Assembly: GCF_015207705.1 (NCBI RefSeq) | Contig: NZ_JADEWI010000041.1 | Span: forward strand, 1-63,441 | Reading direction: 5' to 3' | DNA length: 63,441 bases | DNA from: Nostoc sp. LEGE 06077 | GTDB taxonomy: Bacteria > Cyanobacteriota > Cyanobacteriia > Cyanobacteriales > Nostocaceae | Shown: positions 1 through 6,230 of the stretch, in pieces | How positions within the stretch are numbered: the stretch's first letter is position 1 | How the letters are laid out: every line of letters starts with the position of its first letter | The notes under the pieces: model-generated | The model's database searches: none | Told to the model about the DNA's origin: nothing | The model's input: only the letters and a program-made list of their open reading frames with translations | Program-made: the position numbers and the translations under genes

Positions 1-72
1 TTTCTGCAATGTGCTGCGCTTAACCGCATGATCCAGTTAGGTAAGCCCGACTCTTATAAAGTCGAAGACTAA
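1..72 (+). CDS. C-terminal end of an unidentified protein (partial)
   Basis: The frame starting at base 1 stays open to a TAA at 70-72 and gives 23 residues ending in SYKVED. It is cut by the left edge of the window and converges on the ArfB-like gene. I do not recognise the family. The only support is the open frame and its position. Confidence 0.35.
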   Translation, partial: FLQCAALNRMIQLGKPDSYKVED

Positions 73-112
73 TTCCTCTCCTTACTTCGGATTGGTGTGT
101 CCTTTTTTCCTT

Positions 113-466
113 TCATGCAACAAAGCCACTGCGAGTTGGTTTGGTGGGTTTGCGGATTTGGGGCAGTACGACTGCGCTGAGTATGAGTTGCTTGAGTCGT
201 TGCAAAGCTTCTTCCCGATTTTGTTCTTGGCTACGGTGTTCTTGAGCTTTGATGACAACAACCCCATCCTGGGTTATGCGTCGGTCGTTTAGCTTGAGAA
301 GTTGCTGTTTATAGAAAGCAGGTAGTGATGAAGCTTCAATGTCAAAGCGTAAGTGAATGGCTGTAGCAACTTTGTTGACGTTTTGACCCCCTGCTCCTTG
401 AGAACGAATCGCGCTAATTTCGAGTTCGTTATCGGGGATGATGATTTTATTCTTAATTTGCAGCAT
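113..466 (-). CDS. arfB: ArfB/YaeJ-like peptidyl-tRNA hydrolase, C-terminally shortened
   Basis: This is a 117-residue RF-1-type domain protein. The catalytic GGQ motif lies near residue 27 (RSQGAGGQNVNK), followed by the usual helical part and the conserved PTKPTRS stretch. Family members hydrolyse peptidyl-tRNA on stalled ribosomes and need a basic C-terminal tail that enters the mRNA channel. Here a TGA follows SGFVA. Reading on in the same frame gives KEKRTHQSEVRRG, which looks like the missing basic tail, so the stop seems to be recent or an error. The domain identity is clear. Function of the shortened product is doubtful. Confidence 0.75.
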   Translation of the reverse strand: MLQIKNKIIIPDNELEISAIRSQGAGGQNVNKVATAIHLRFDIEASSLPAFYKQQLLKLNDRRITQDGVVVIKAQEHRSQEQNREEALQRLKQLILSAVVLPQIRKPTKPTRSGFVA

Positions 467-565
467 AATTTATATATAGCTTACCCCGTGCGATCGCCTG
501 TTCACCAATTACTTCTCCTTTGAGGAGAGTTTGATAAAACAAGGGTAGAGTTTGAGCTACCACTA

Positions 566-750
566 ATGACTACCACCAAAATTCATTCAGTTGTCGGCAT
601 TCATAACGTTACTCTGTTGGTGTTTTACACAGAGGCCGATTGCTGGCAATTTCGGTTGATTAGTTCTGGTGGTGCAGTGAATGGTTACGCGCAAACTTTA
701 CTATACGCCCGAAGCTGCGGAGAAAGCAGGGCGTGAGTGGATTGGATAGG
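566..750 (+). pseudogene. small frameshifted remnant of an unknown gene
   Basis: From the ATG at 566 a 56-codon frame runs to about 736. A second frame ends at a TAG near 750 with a conserved-looking tail (KLYYTPEAAEKAGREWIG). The two parts would join by one frameshift near 675. No function can be assigned. Confidence 0.35.
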
Positions 751-789
751 GTAATTAACGTTAACGTTGCGTGTCTACTGCTCTAAGTC

Positions 790-862
790 CACTCTTAGAG
801 GTACTGCCCCTCCTCTAACTGTGTTATCAGCACAGCGCCTCACTTTTCGGCTTCTGGTGGAA
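790..862 (-). pseudogene. degenerate tRNA-Ile (anticodon GAT)
   Basis: On the minus strand a perfect five-pair anticodon stem (CTGTG/CACAG, 819-835) holds the loop CTGATAA, which reads anticodon GAT. A five-pair T-arm-like stem follows, but its loop GGCAGTA lacks the TTC signature, and no convincing acceptor stem pairs. It is the last member of the tRNA cluster and probably dead. Ends are approximate. Confidence 0.5.
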
Positions 863-865
863 GGC

Positions 866-948
866 GGAAGCTAAGAGAATCGAACTCTTGACGGTGTTAA
901 CCGCAGCCGCTTTCAAGGCGGTTTCCTCGTCCATGCCGGACAGCTTCC
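866..948 (-). tRNA. tRNA-Ser (TGA)
   Basis: An 83-nt class II tRNA with acceptor GGAAGCT/AGCTTCC, anticodon loop CTTGAAA, a long variable arm with its own stem, and T-loop TTCGATT. It keeps the long arm that the cluster's leucine tRNAs lack. Confidence 0.9.
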
Positions 949-955
949 TTAAAGG

Positions 956-1031
956 GGTGTCTGAGGAGGCTTGAACTCCCTAATGACTGGTTCCACAAAC
1001 CAGCGCCGCGACCGCTTTGGCTTCAGACACC
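956..1031 (-). tRNA. tRNA-His (GTG)
   Basis: A 76-nt cloverleaf with acceptor GGTGTCT/AGACACC, anticodon stem CTGGT/ACCAG around GTG, and T-loop TTCAAGC. It lies 7 bp from tRNA-Ser. Confidence 0.88.
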
Positions 1032-1036
1032 ATCAG

Positions 1037-1111
1037 TGGATACTGGTCGGATTTGAACCGACATCTTTCTGCTTGCAAGGCAGACGCTTTCCCAGTTAAG
1101 CTACAGACCCA
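1037..1111 (-). tRNA. tRNA-Ala (TGC)
   Basis: Anticodon loop CTTGCAA in a good stem, with T-loop TTCAAAT. The acceptor stem TGGGTCT against GTATCCA is only partly paired, so charging is uncertain. Confidence 0.82.
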
Positions 1112-1116
1112 TAAGC

Positions 1117-1188
1117 AGGAGTGGTAGGACTTGAACCTACATCGGTCGATTTAGAAGATCGATGCCTTATCCATTAGGCAACACTCCC
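1117..1188 (-). tRNA. tRNA-Arg (TCT)
   Basis: A 72-nt cloverleaf with acceptor GGGAGTG/CACTCCT, anticodon loop CTTCTAA and T-loop TTCAAGT. Confidence 0.88.
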
Positions 1189-1197
1189 ATAAATTGG

Positions 1198-1270
1198 TAG
1201 CCCTGACAGGATTTGAACCTGTAACCCTCTGTTTGTAGGACAGTTGCTCCACCATTGAGCTACAGGGCTA
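1198..1270 (-). tRNA. tRNA-Val (TAC)
   Basis: A 73-nt cloverleaf with acceptor TAGCCCTG/CAGGGCTA, anticodon loop CCTACAA (C32) and T-loop TTCAAAT. Confidence 0.88.
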
Positions 1271-1274
1271 AAAG

Positions 1275-1345
1275 AGCGATCGACGAGACTCGAACTCGTA
1301 CCGTGAGTTTGGAAGACTCTGATGCTGCCTTTACACCACGATCGC
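1275..1345 (-). tRNA. tRNA-Gly (TCC)
   Basis: A 71-nt cloverleaf with acceptor GCGATCG/CGATCGC, anticodon loop CTTCCAA and T-loop TTCGAGT. The acceptor stem overlaps a HIP1-like palindrome. Confidence 0.88.
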
Positions 1346-1349
1346 ATTA

Positions 1350-1423
1350 AGCTGGGGACAGGAATTGAACCTGCAACCTACTGATTACAAGTCAGTTGCT
1401 CTGCCACATTGAGCTACACCAGC
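1350..1423 (-). tRNA. tRNA-Thr (TGT)
   Basis: Acceptor GCTGGTG against CCCCAGC, anticodon stem CTGA/TCAG with loop CTTGTAA, and T-loop TTCAATT. Confidence 0.87.
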
Positions 1424-1430
1424 ATTTGGT

Positions 1431-1503
1431 AGCGGAGCCGGGATTTGAACCCGGTACGTGAAGGCTTATGAGACCCCAGAGCGCACCATAGCTCCATCTC
1501 CGC
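1431..1503 (-). tRNA. tRNA-Met-type (CAT), elongator or Ile2
   Basis: Acceptor GCGGAG/CTCCGC and anticodon loop CTCATAA. The anticodon stem has G-U pairs. It lacks initiator features (no GGG/CCC run in the anticodon stem). CAT could read Met, or Ile if modified to lysidine; the sequence does not settle this. Confidence 0.82.
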
Positions 1504-1506
1504 GAG

Positions 1507-1580
1507 TACCCCTGACAGGACTTGAACCTGCAACAAACCCGGTTTAAGCGGGCTACGTCTGCCAATTGCGTCACAGGGGT
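1507..1580 (-). tRNA. tRNA-Leu-like (TAA) on a class I body
   Basis: Acceptor ACCCCTG/CAGGGGT, leucine-like D arm (AATTGGCAG), anticodon loop CTTAAAC and T-arm GCAGG-TTCAAGT-CCTGT. The variable loop is only about 5 nt (TTGTT), whereas bacterial tRNA-Leu normally has a long paired variable arm. Confidence 0.75.
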
Positions 1581-1589
1581 TTGATTTGG

Positions 1590-1662
1590 TGGGCTGTGTA
1601 GGGGTTGAACCTACGCACTTCTGCTTAAGAGGCAGTTGCTCTGCCAACTGAGCTAACAGCCC
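1590..1662 (-). tRNA. tRNA-Lys (CTT)
   Basis: Acceptor GGGCTGT/ACAGCCC, D arm GCTCAGTTGGCAGAGC and anticodon loop CTCTTAA. A second tRNA-Lys(CTT) lies at 2514-2585. Confidence 0.88.
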
Positions 1663-1666
1663 AAGG

Positions 1667-1738
1667 TGGGTCGCCCAGGGGTTGAACCTGGATAAGTCCG
1701 CTTAAAAGGCGGCTGCATACCCGCTCTGCCAACGACCC
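1667..1738 (-). tRNA. tRNA-Lys (TTT)
   Basis: Acceptor GGGTCGT/GCGACCC, anticodon stem CCGC/GCGG with loop CTTTTAA, and T-loop TTCAACC. Confidence 0.88.
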
Positions 1739-1745
1739 AAGTTGG

Positions 1746-1820
1746 TACTCCCGACAGGAGTTGAACCTGTAACAATTCCGTCCCTCAAACGGAAGCGTTT
1801 ACCAATTTCGCCACGGGAGC
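1746..1820 (-). tRNA. tRNA-Leu-like (GAG) on a class I body
   Basis: The D arm GGCGAAATTGGTAAACGC is typical of leucine tRNAs, and the anticodon stem TCCGT/ACGGA encloses TTGAGGG. The variable loop is about 6 nt (ATTGTT), so the long arm expected for leucine is absent. Acceptor GCTCCCG/CGGGAGT is well paired. Confidence 0.78.
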
Positions 1821-1825
1821 ATCAG

Positions 1826-1899
1826 TACCCTTGACAGGACTCGAACCTGCAAAACACTCGGTCTAGACGAGCGACGGTTTCCAATTACGTCACAAGGGC
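1826..1899 (-). tRNA. tRNA-Leu-like (TAG) on a class I body, with C33
   Basis: Acceptor GCCCTTG/CAAGGGT, anticodon stem GCTCG/CGAGT, loop TCTAGAC. Position 33 is C instead of the near-universal T. The variable loop is about 5 nt. T-arm GCAGG-TTCGAGT-CCTGT is intact. Confidence 0.7.
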
Positions 1900-1904
1900 A
1901 AAGG

Positions 1905-1978
1905 TCGGGATGGCAGGATTAGAAAGAGCAACCTTCAGCTCCCAAAGCTGCCGCGCTACCAAGTTGCGCCACACCCCG
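1905..1978 (-). tRNA. tRNA-Pro (TGG), T arm degenerate
   Basis: The acceptor stem pairs (CGGGGTG/CATCCCG) and anticodon stem CAGC/GCTG holds TTTGGGA. The T-arm region (GCTCTTTCTAATCCTGC) cannot form the usual five pairs and has no TTC(A/G)A loop. It may be a failing gene. Confidence 0.65.
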
Positions 1979-1982
1979 TTGG

Positions 1983-2057
1983 TACTCCCGATGGGATTTG
2001 AACCCACACACAGACTGTTTTTGAGACAGCCGCCTCTTCCAATTGGGCTACAGGAGT
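1983..2057 (-). tRNA. tRNA-Leu-like (CAA) on a class I body
   Basis: Acceptor ACTCCTG/CGGGAGT, anticodon stem CTGT/ACAG with loop CTCAAAA, variable loop about 4-5 nt, and T-arm GTGGG-TTCAAAT-CCCAT. It is the fourth leucine anticodon in the cluster without a long arm. Confidence 0.75.
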
Positions 2058-2062
2058 ATAAG

Positions 2063-2136
2063 CTGGGAAGGAAGGAATCGAACCCTCAAACTTCGCATTC
2101 AAAGTGCGACGGCTTTGCCTGTTTGCCTACTTCCCA
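2063..2136 (-). tRNA. tRNA-Gln (TTG)
   Basis: Acceptor TGGGAAG/CTTCCCA, anticodon stem CGCA/TGCG with loop CTTTGAA, and T-loop TTCGATT. Confidence 0.87.
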
Positions 2137-2144
2137 ATAAATGG

Positions 2145-2216
<72 letters not shown>

Positions 2217-2225
2217 ATGTGCCAG

Positions 2226-2301
2226 TCCCCCAGGTCAGAATCGAACTGACGACCTTCTGTTATTCAGACAGACGCTACTACCAAAACTGAGCTACCAGGG
2301 G
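2226..2301 (-). tRNA. tRNA-Phe (GAA)
   Basis: Acceptor CCCCTGG/CTGGGGG, D arm GCTCAGTTTTGGTAGTAGC, anticodon stem TCTGT/ACAGA with loop CTGAATA, and T-loop TTCGATT. Confidence 0.86.
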
Positions 2302-2307
2302 ATAAGG

Positions 2308-2402
2308 CGAGAACGGAGGGACTTGAACCCCCACTCTTGGCTACGCCACGCTACGCGAACAGGTTCGTAATCTGAGATGTTATCCAGTTACACCACGTTC
2401 TC
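2308..2402 (-). tRNA. tRNA-Arg (ACG) interrupted by a short repeat
   Basis: At 95 nt this is about 21 nt too long. Acceptor GAGAACG/CGTTCTC, loop TTACGAA and the T arm are present. Between the 3' side of the anticodon stem and the variable loop sits a CTACGC-type repeat (about 2340-2361). Removing it restores a TCAG/CTGA stem. It is probably an insertion that ruins or reshapes the tRNA. Confidence 0.7.
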
Positions 2403-2408
2403 ATAAAG

Positions 2409-2479
2409 CGGAGAAGGAGGGATTTGAACCCGCTAATTACAAGCTTGAAAGACTTGCCGCTCGACCACTTCGCTTCTGC
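2409..2479 (-). tRNA. tRNA-Glu (TTC)
   Basis: Anticodon stem CAAGT/GCTTG with loop CTTTCAA and T-loop TTCAAAT. Acceptor GCAGAAG/CTTCTCC has one mismatch and the T stem has one mismatch. Confidence 0.78.
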
Positions 2480-2513
2480 ACCATATATGCCATGTAAGTT
2501 GAAAAAGCTGTTG

Positions 2514-2585
<72 letters not shown>

Positions 2586-2610
2586 AGCTTTTTCGGTCAG
2601 GACACAGCAA

Positions 2611-2682
2611 CGCAGAGACTAGGACTTGAACCCAGAACAACAGTTTTGGAGACTGTGGTGTTGCCAATTACACCATCCCTGC
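2611..2682 (-). tRNA. tRNA-Trp (CCA)
   Basis: A 72-nt cloverleaf with acceptor GCAGGGA against TCTCTGC, anticodon stem ACAGT/ACTGT with loop CTCCAAA, and T-loop TTCAAGT. Confidence 0.84.
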
Positions 2683-2689
2683 ATTTGGT

Positions 2690-2759
2690 AGCAGTGGTGG
2701 GATTTGAACCCACATTTACCAAGTTATGAGCTTGGGGCTTTGCCATTAAGCTACACTGC
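2690..2759 (-). tRNA. tRNA-Met-type (CAT), second copy
   Basis: Acceptor GCAGTG/CACTGC, anticodon stem CAAG/CTTG with loop CTCATAA, and T-loop TTCAAAT. Its body differs from the CAT tRNA at 1431-1503, so one of the two could be an Ile2-type tRNA. Confidence 0.82.
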
Positions 2760-2768
2760 AATGTTTGG

Positions 2769-2842
2769 AAGCCTTGACGGGAGTTGCACCCGCTTCTCTC
2801 TGACTGAGAATCAGAACGACTTATCTATTCGTCCACAAGGCT
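2769..2842 (-). tRNA. tRNA-Glu (CTC)
   Basis: Acceptor AGCCTTG/CAAGGCT and anticodon stem TCTGA/TCAGA with loop TTCTCAG. The T-loop reads TGCAACT instead of TTCRANT. Confidence 0.78.
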
Positions 2843-2845
2843 ACA

Positions 2846-2921
2846 CGGGGATGATGGGATTTGAACCCACGGTCTTTCGCTCGACAGGCGACTGCTTTAA
2901 ACCAGACTAAGCTACACCCCC
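2846..2921 (-). tRNA. tRNA-Asp (GTC), first gene of the cluster
   Basis: Acceptor GGGGGTG/CATCCCC, anticodon loop CTGTCGA in stem TCGC/GCGA, and T-loop TTCAAAT. It is the promoter-proximal member of the minus-strand cluster. Confidence 0.86.
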
Positions 2922-3008
2922 ACGTTGGGTGGCAATCTATGAAGTTTTCAAGGTTCAGAAGTGTTTGCTCTATGCCTTTTTGAGGGGCTGTAGTGCTTTA
3001 CTACATAT

Positions 3009-3037
3009 ATACTACATAATGTATTACAAGGTGTCAA
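3009..3037 (-). promoter_or_regulatory. sigma-70-type promoter of the tRNA cluster
   Basis: On the minus strand TTGACA (3032-3037) is followed after exactly 17 bp by TAGTAT (3009-3014). Transcription would start near 3002, about 80 nt before tRNA-Asp. No other promoter this good is visible inside the cluster, whose genes are separated by only a few bases. Confidence 0.7.
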
Positions 3038-3122
3038 GGGCATACTACAAAATTTTTAAAAGAAGTGAGAGGACAGTGTTATGTAATCGCGGTATTGCCC
3101 TCTCTGACTAGGATTGAGTAAA

Positions 3123-3615
3123 TTACTCAGATTCACTCAGGCGTTGTGCATTCCAAAATTGTTCGGCAAATGCAACTGCTGGGTGAATTGGGGCTTTGGG
3201 CTTGGTTTTCAGTACCATTCCTGCTTCATGTGGCAGACGGTTGCTCTTTCTTGGTTGAGTTGCATTTTTCGCACGCTGTTACAACGTTGTCCCAAGTATG
3301 CTGTCCACCTTTTGAGCGGGGTATTACATGGTCAAGCGTTAGATGCTTGGTGCTACCGCAGTATTGGCAGGTGTGGTTGTCTCGTCTCAATACTTCACGA
3401 CGGTTTACAGGCGGTACTTTCCAGTACCGTTCAGGATTGCCAACAGTCAAGCGGATGTGTTCAGGCACTTGTAGTACAACGCTGGGAGAGCGAACTTGCC
3501 ACAGCTTAGTGCTATTAAAATCCAACGATTCTGCCTGACCCGTGACTAATAGCACAATTGCTCGTTTGATATTGATACGTGAAGCGTGGTAAGTAGTTCT
3601 TGGAGAAAACTACAA
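3123..3615 (-). pseudogene. HNH endonuclease, frameshifted
   Basis: The middle frame (3226-3555) carries the HNH core: CQYCG, LTLDHVIPRSKGG, WDNVVTACEKCN. The conserved N-terminal part (VVVFSKNYLP then SRINIKRAIVLLVTGQAE) is split by an extra base near 3585. The C-terminal part (KTKPKAPIHPAVAFAEQFW, stop at 3123) is in another frame from about 3250. Joining the three frames gives a normal-length cyanobacterial HNH protein. No start codon is evident upstream of VVVFSK. It lies just upstream of the tRNA promoter on the same strand. Confidence 0.8.
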
Positions 3616-3689
3616 CTGAATTTTGTAGTATATGTGGCTGCCCAAAAGGTGGTTGAGCTTCCATAAGTTGATTCACTCCTAAAATAAAA

Positions 3690-3730
3690 AAATAACCCCC
3701 GCCAAAGAGTGAAAAGAAGCGGGGGTCACG
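3690..3730 (-). terminator. rho-independent terminator, minus strand
   Basis: On the minus strand an ACCCCCGC/GCGGGGGT hairpin is followed by TTATTTTTTTATTTT. It would end a transcript coming from about 3870. Confidence 0.6.
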
Positions 3731-3744
3731 TAGTTGATACTTTT

Positions 3745-3870
3745 TGCCCTATATCGGTGCTGTGAGACATTTGCACCTCCCGCTCTGGATAAGTTGATCC
3801 GGATTCAGCCAACAGGCTAACGCTCCCTCTTGGCCAACGCTTGCAGATAGGCAAACAGCACAATTGCTCT
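3745..3870 (-). other. possible structured RNA upstream of a terminator
   Basis: The stretch is bracketed by the complementary ends GTGCTGT (about 3750) and ACAGCAC (about 3860) and contains further short stems, for example GGATCAACTTATCC. It directly precedes the minus-strand terminator. There is no coding potential. It could be a small RNA or a leader. The identity is unknown and the strand is inferred from the terminator. Confidence 0.35.
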
Positions 3871-4130
3871 GCCTGAACCCCTGGCAGGTTTGCAATGCAC
3901 TTTTGAGGAAGAAGAGAATCTGCGGCTCATCAATTTTTTGTAGTATCTGTAATTTTGAGGAATATTTATATACTACAACTGTAATATATATCTGTCCACT
4001 ACCAGTGTTAGAGGATATAGGCAGGCAACGAATTTTCCGAAATAGTTAAGCTAGGCGGTGTAGTCCTTATTAGGAAAGCAACTTATAAATAACTTCTATA
4101 AATAACTAGGGGAAAATTACCCCAACAAAA

Positions 4131-4156
4131 GCCCAGTCATCCCGGCTGGGTTTTTG
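4131..4156. terminator. terminator-like hairpin
   Basis: A CCCAG/CTGGG stem with a 10-nt loop is followed by TTTTTGG on the plus strand. On the minus strand an A-rich stretch precedes it. It lies downstream of the two small minus-strand genes at 4260-4738 and may serve either strand. The rest of 3871-4259 shows nothing convincing. Confidence 0.45.
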
Positions 4157-4259
4157 GTTTAAGGCGATGTCTGACGAAAATCCGCTTGCCTTTTGTAATT
4201 ATTTTAATACATTTGTATTGTTAAACTTGATTAAGGGGATGTTTGCGGAACTAATTGGT

Positions 4260-4502
4260 TTATTCAGGTTCAGTATCTCCAGACTCTAGATTATCTGAAG
4301 ATACTGCGCTATCACCTTGCACAGTTTTAAGTGCTGATTCCAGACGATAACCAGCTTCCCGAAGATAATATCCAGCCGCGCCCAGGTCTTCAAACACGTT
4401 GTCAAATTGCGGATGCGTTTGCCCAAATATCTTGCTGAAGCGTGAGCTAATTCGCTCCAGTTCTTCTTTGATAGCAATTAGGGATTGAGTATCATCGTCC
4501 AT
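4260..4502 (-). CDS. hypothetical protein, 80 aa
   Basis: A small acidic, mostly helical protein starting MDDDTQSL. It starts 2 bp after the 77-aa gene ends, so the two are probably co-transcribed behind the integrase gene. No domain is recognised. Such small partners behind an integrase could be recombination accessory proteins, but nothing in the sequence shows this. Confidence 0.55.
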   Translation of the reverse strand: MDDDTQSLIAIKEELERISSRFSKIFGQTHPQFDNVFEDLGAAGYYLREAGYRLESALKTVQGDSAVSSDNLESGDTEPE

Positions 4503-4504
4503 AC

Positions 4505-4738
4505 CTACCTACCATAAATATCTTTTAATACAGCTTCTAGCCCCGCATTTAAATCTTGCAGTGCTGCATCCACACTGTCATAACTTTCTTTTCCCTCCCA
4601 CAGCATTCCACCACAATCGAGTGCGCGTACAAAAGAATTGAGAGGACTATCTACGTCATAACCAATTTCAATCCAACCTTCATGTTCATTCACCCAACGA
4701 TCAATATTTGGGTAAGTTTTTTCAAATGAAACTTTCAT
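4505..4738 (-). CDS. hypothetical protein, 77 aa
   Basis: A small acidic protein rich in aromatic residues (WVNEHEGWIEIGYD). This pattern is common in cyanobacterial small orphan proteins. It lies between the integrase gene and the 80-aa gene with short gaps, suggesting one minus-strand unit of three genes. No function is assigned. Confidence 0.6.
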   Translation of the reverse strand: MKVSFEKTYPNIDRWVNEHEGWIEIGYDVDSPLNSFVRALDCGGMLWEGKESYDSVDAALQDLNAGLEAVLKDIYGR

Positions 4739-4818
4739 ATTTTCCTTAAGAACTAATCACCACATCACTCATCATCGGGTAAATACAACCCAACCCACTG
4801 CTCTGCAATCTGTTGGTA

Positions 4819-5904
4819 TCAAAACCTCGGCAGCACTGTACCCGTGCCAGCATCCTTTTTAGAGCGAACATACCCCTTGGTAGTATCGCTTTTTTTCTGC
4901 CCCAACTGGTCTTGCACCTCAAACAGTGGCTTAATTTCCACCGCCCTCGTTGCATGAGAATGTCGCAACCAGTGACATGAAAACTTCACCTTCGCTACCT
5001 CAGATATATCCTGAATCAATCTTTTAATCGAGCGATCGCTCAATGGCAAACCCCGCTTTTTTGGGTCAGGTGACATATTGGGAAAAACTGGCATCTTGTC
5101 ACTAGCCATCCCTCGGTACTTTTTGAGCAACTTTGATGTCTTGTGGTCTAAGCCAATCTCCCGGTACTTGCCACCTTTGCCCCGAAACTTAATTGTGTAA
5201 TACCCGCGCTGTCTATCTTCTGGTAACGGGTCAAATTGCCATTTAAAGTTATGCCAATACAACCCCGGATAATCTTCTTTGGGTTGGCCTGGTTCATCAC
5301 CGGGAACAGTTACACGTCCTACTTCACCAACCCGCATTCCACTATAAAACAGCAAACTAAAAATTAGCCAGTGCTTACCCCCCAACTGCTTGGCAGCTTG
5401 AGCTAGTTTCTCCATCTCCCAATCTTCTAAATACCGTTCTGCCTTCGGTAATTCACTAAAGTTATCGTAATTTATGGTACTGGCTATATTCCGCAAGAAA
5501 TAGCCACAATTCTCAGCCGAACCATAACTCCACAGAGAGCGCAACATCAAAATCTGGTTTGATTTAGTATAAGGGGAAACCTCACCCCAAGAAGCAACAA
5601 ATTCAAGTAACAATGGTAGCTGGATTAATCTTAAATCGGGTATGCCTTCATTTCGTACCCATAAGAGTAATTTTTGACCAAACCGATAGTATTTTCGCTT
5701 AGTTTGCTCCCGATTTTGACTGCCAGCCCAAGCTAAAATTAACTCTTCATCGTGACTAACAGCAGGTGTGCGGTAATAATACTGTCGAATTACCTCCTCT
5801 ACCAATTCTGGAGTTACTTGTGGCGAAGTGTTGGGCTTGACAACGTTTCCTGACTTAGCAGGGAGAACTTCTACGGAGCTAACCTCAATATTAGTAACAT
5901 CCAT
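4819..5904 (-). CDS. tyrosine recombinase / phage-type integrase
   Basis: This 361-residue protein has an N-terminal SAM-like core-binding part (residues about 40-140) and a C-terminal catalytic domain. It shows the first Arg in SGMRVGEVGRV (near residue 190), the HWLRHSHATRA motif (near 318) and a C-terminal Tyr (TTKGYVRSK). This is the R-H-x-x-R-Y set of tyrosine recombinases that cut and rejoin DNA at specific sites. It is not close to the two integrases at 22282 and 55865. A cluster of tRNA genes lies nearby, but no attachment-site duplication was found. The ATG at 5904 follows an AAGGAAAT stretch. Confidence 0.85.
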   Translation of the reverse strand: MDVTNIEVSSVEVLPAKSGNVVKPNTSPQVTPELVEEVIRQYYYRTPAVSHDEELILAWAGSQNREQTKRKYYRFGQKLLLWVRNEGIPDLRLIQLPLLLEFVASWGEVSPYTKSNQILMLRSLWSYGSAENCGYFLRNIASTINYDNFSELPKAERYLEDWEMEKLAQAAKQLGGKHWLIFSLLFYSGMRVGEVGRVTVPGDEPGQPKEDYPGLYWHNFKWQFDPLPEDRQRGYYTIKFRGKGGKYREIGLDHKTSKLLKKYRGMASDKMPVFPNMSPDPKKRGLPLSDRSIKRLIQDISEVAKVKFSCHWLRHSHATRAVEIKPLFEVQDQLGQKKSDTTKGYVRSKKDAGTGTVLPRF

Positions 5905-5935
5905 AAAGGAAATAAGAGTTACGCGACCATCAACA

Positions 5936-5985
5936 TATAGCTTCCTGGAAGTGCGGTTTCAGGAAGCTTTTATTTTATTCTAAGG
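5936..5985. terminator. inverted repeat with T-rich flank
   Basis: AGCTTCCTG and CAGGAAGCT (9 bp) flank a 12-nt loop and are followed on the plus strand by TTTTATTTTATT. It has terminator form, but no plus-strand gene precedes it. It could instead be part of the integrase promoter region. The rest of 5990-6230 holds short HIP1-rich sequence and no gene. Confidence 0.4.
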
Positions 5986-6230
5986 CTTAAGTGGATGTGC
6001 GGGGACTGCCTATTCCAGTATTGGTGGTCAAGCAATGTCGCGTTTTTTGTGAATAGGTGTAGCATTTGGATTTTGAATATGTAGTTTATTAATTGGCGAT
6101 GCCTGCGGCGGGCGAGTACGCCATCGCCTACTTTGTGCGCTCATCATGATAATGTCAAGGTAAGTATCAAGATAGATGACGCGCTCACTCGGTCGCGGAC
6201 AATCCGGGTTTACCTAGACATTACCTAGAT

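Noticed and set aside
92-292. Plus-strand 66-codon frame opposite the ArfB-like gene
   Set aside because: It is an antisense shadow of a gene with a clear GGQ domain and has no protein-like features of its own.
3114-3538. Two plus-strand frames of about 130 codons
   Set aside because: They lie antisense to the HNH remnant, whose three frames give a recognisable family.
3745-3870. SAM-I riboswitch
   Set aside because: Only CTTATCCAGAG matches; the GGCAACC and kink-turn parts are missing and no methionine-related gene follows.
4819-5904. Integrase attachment site in the tRNA cluster
   Set aside because: I looked for a duplicated tRNA 3' end near the integrase and found none; most tRNAs seem to have their own 3' ends.
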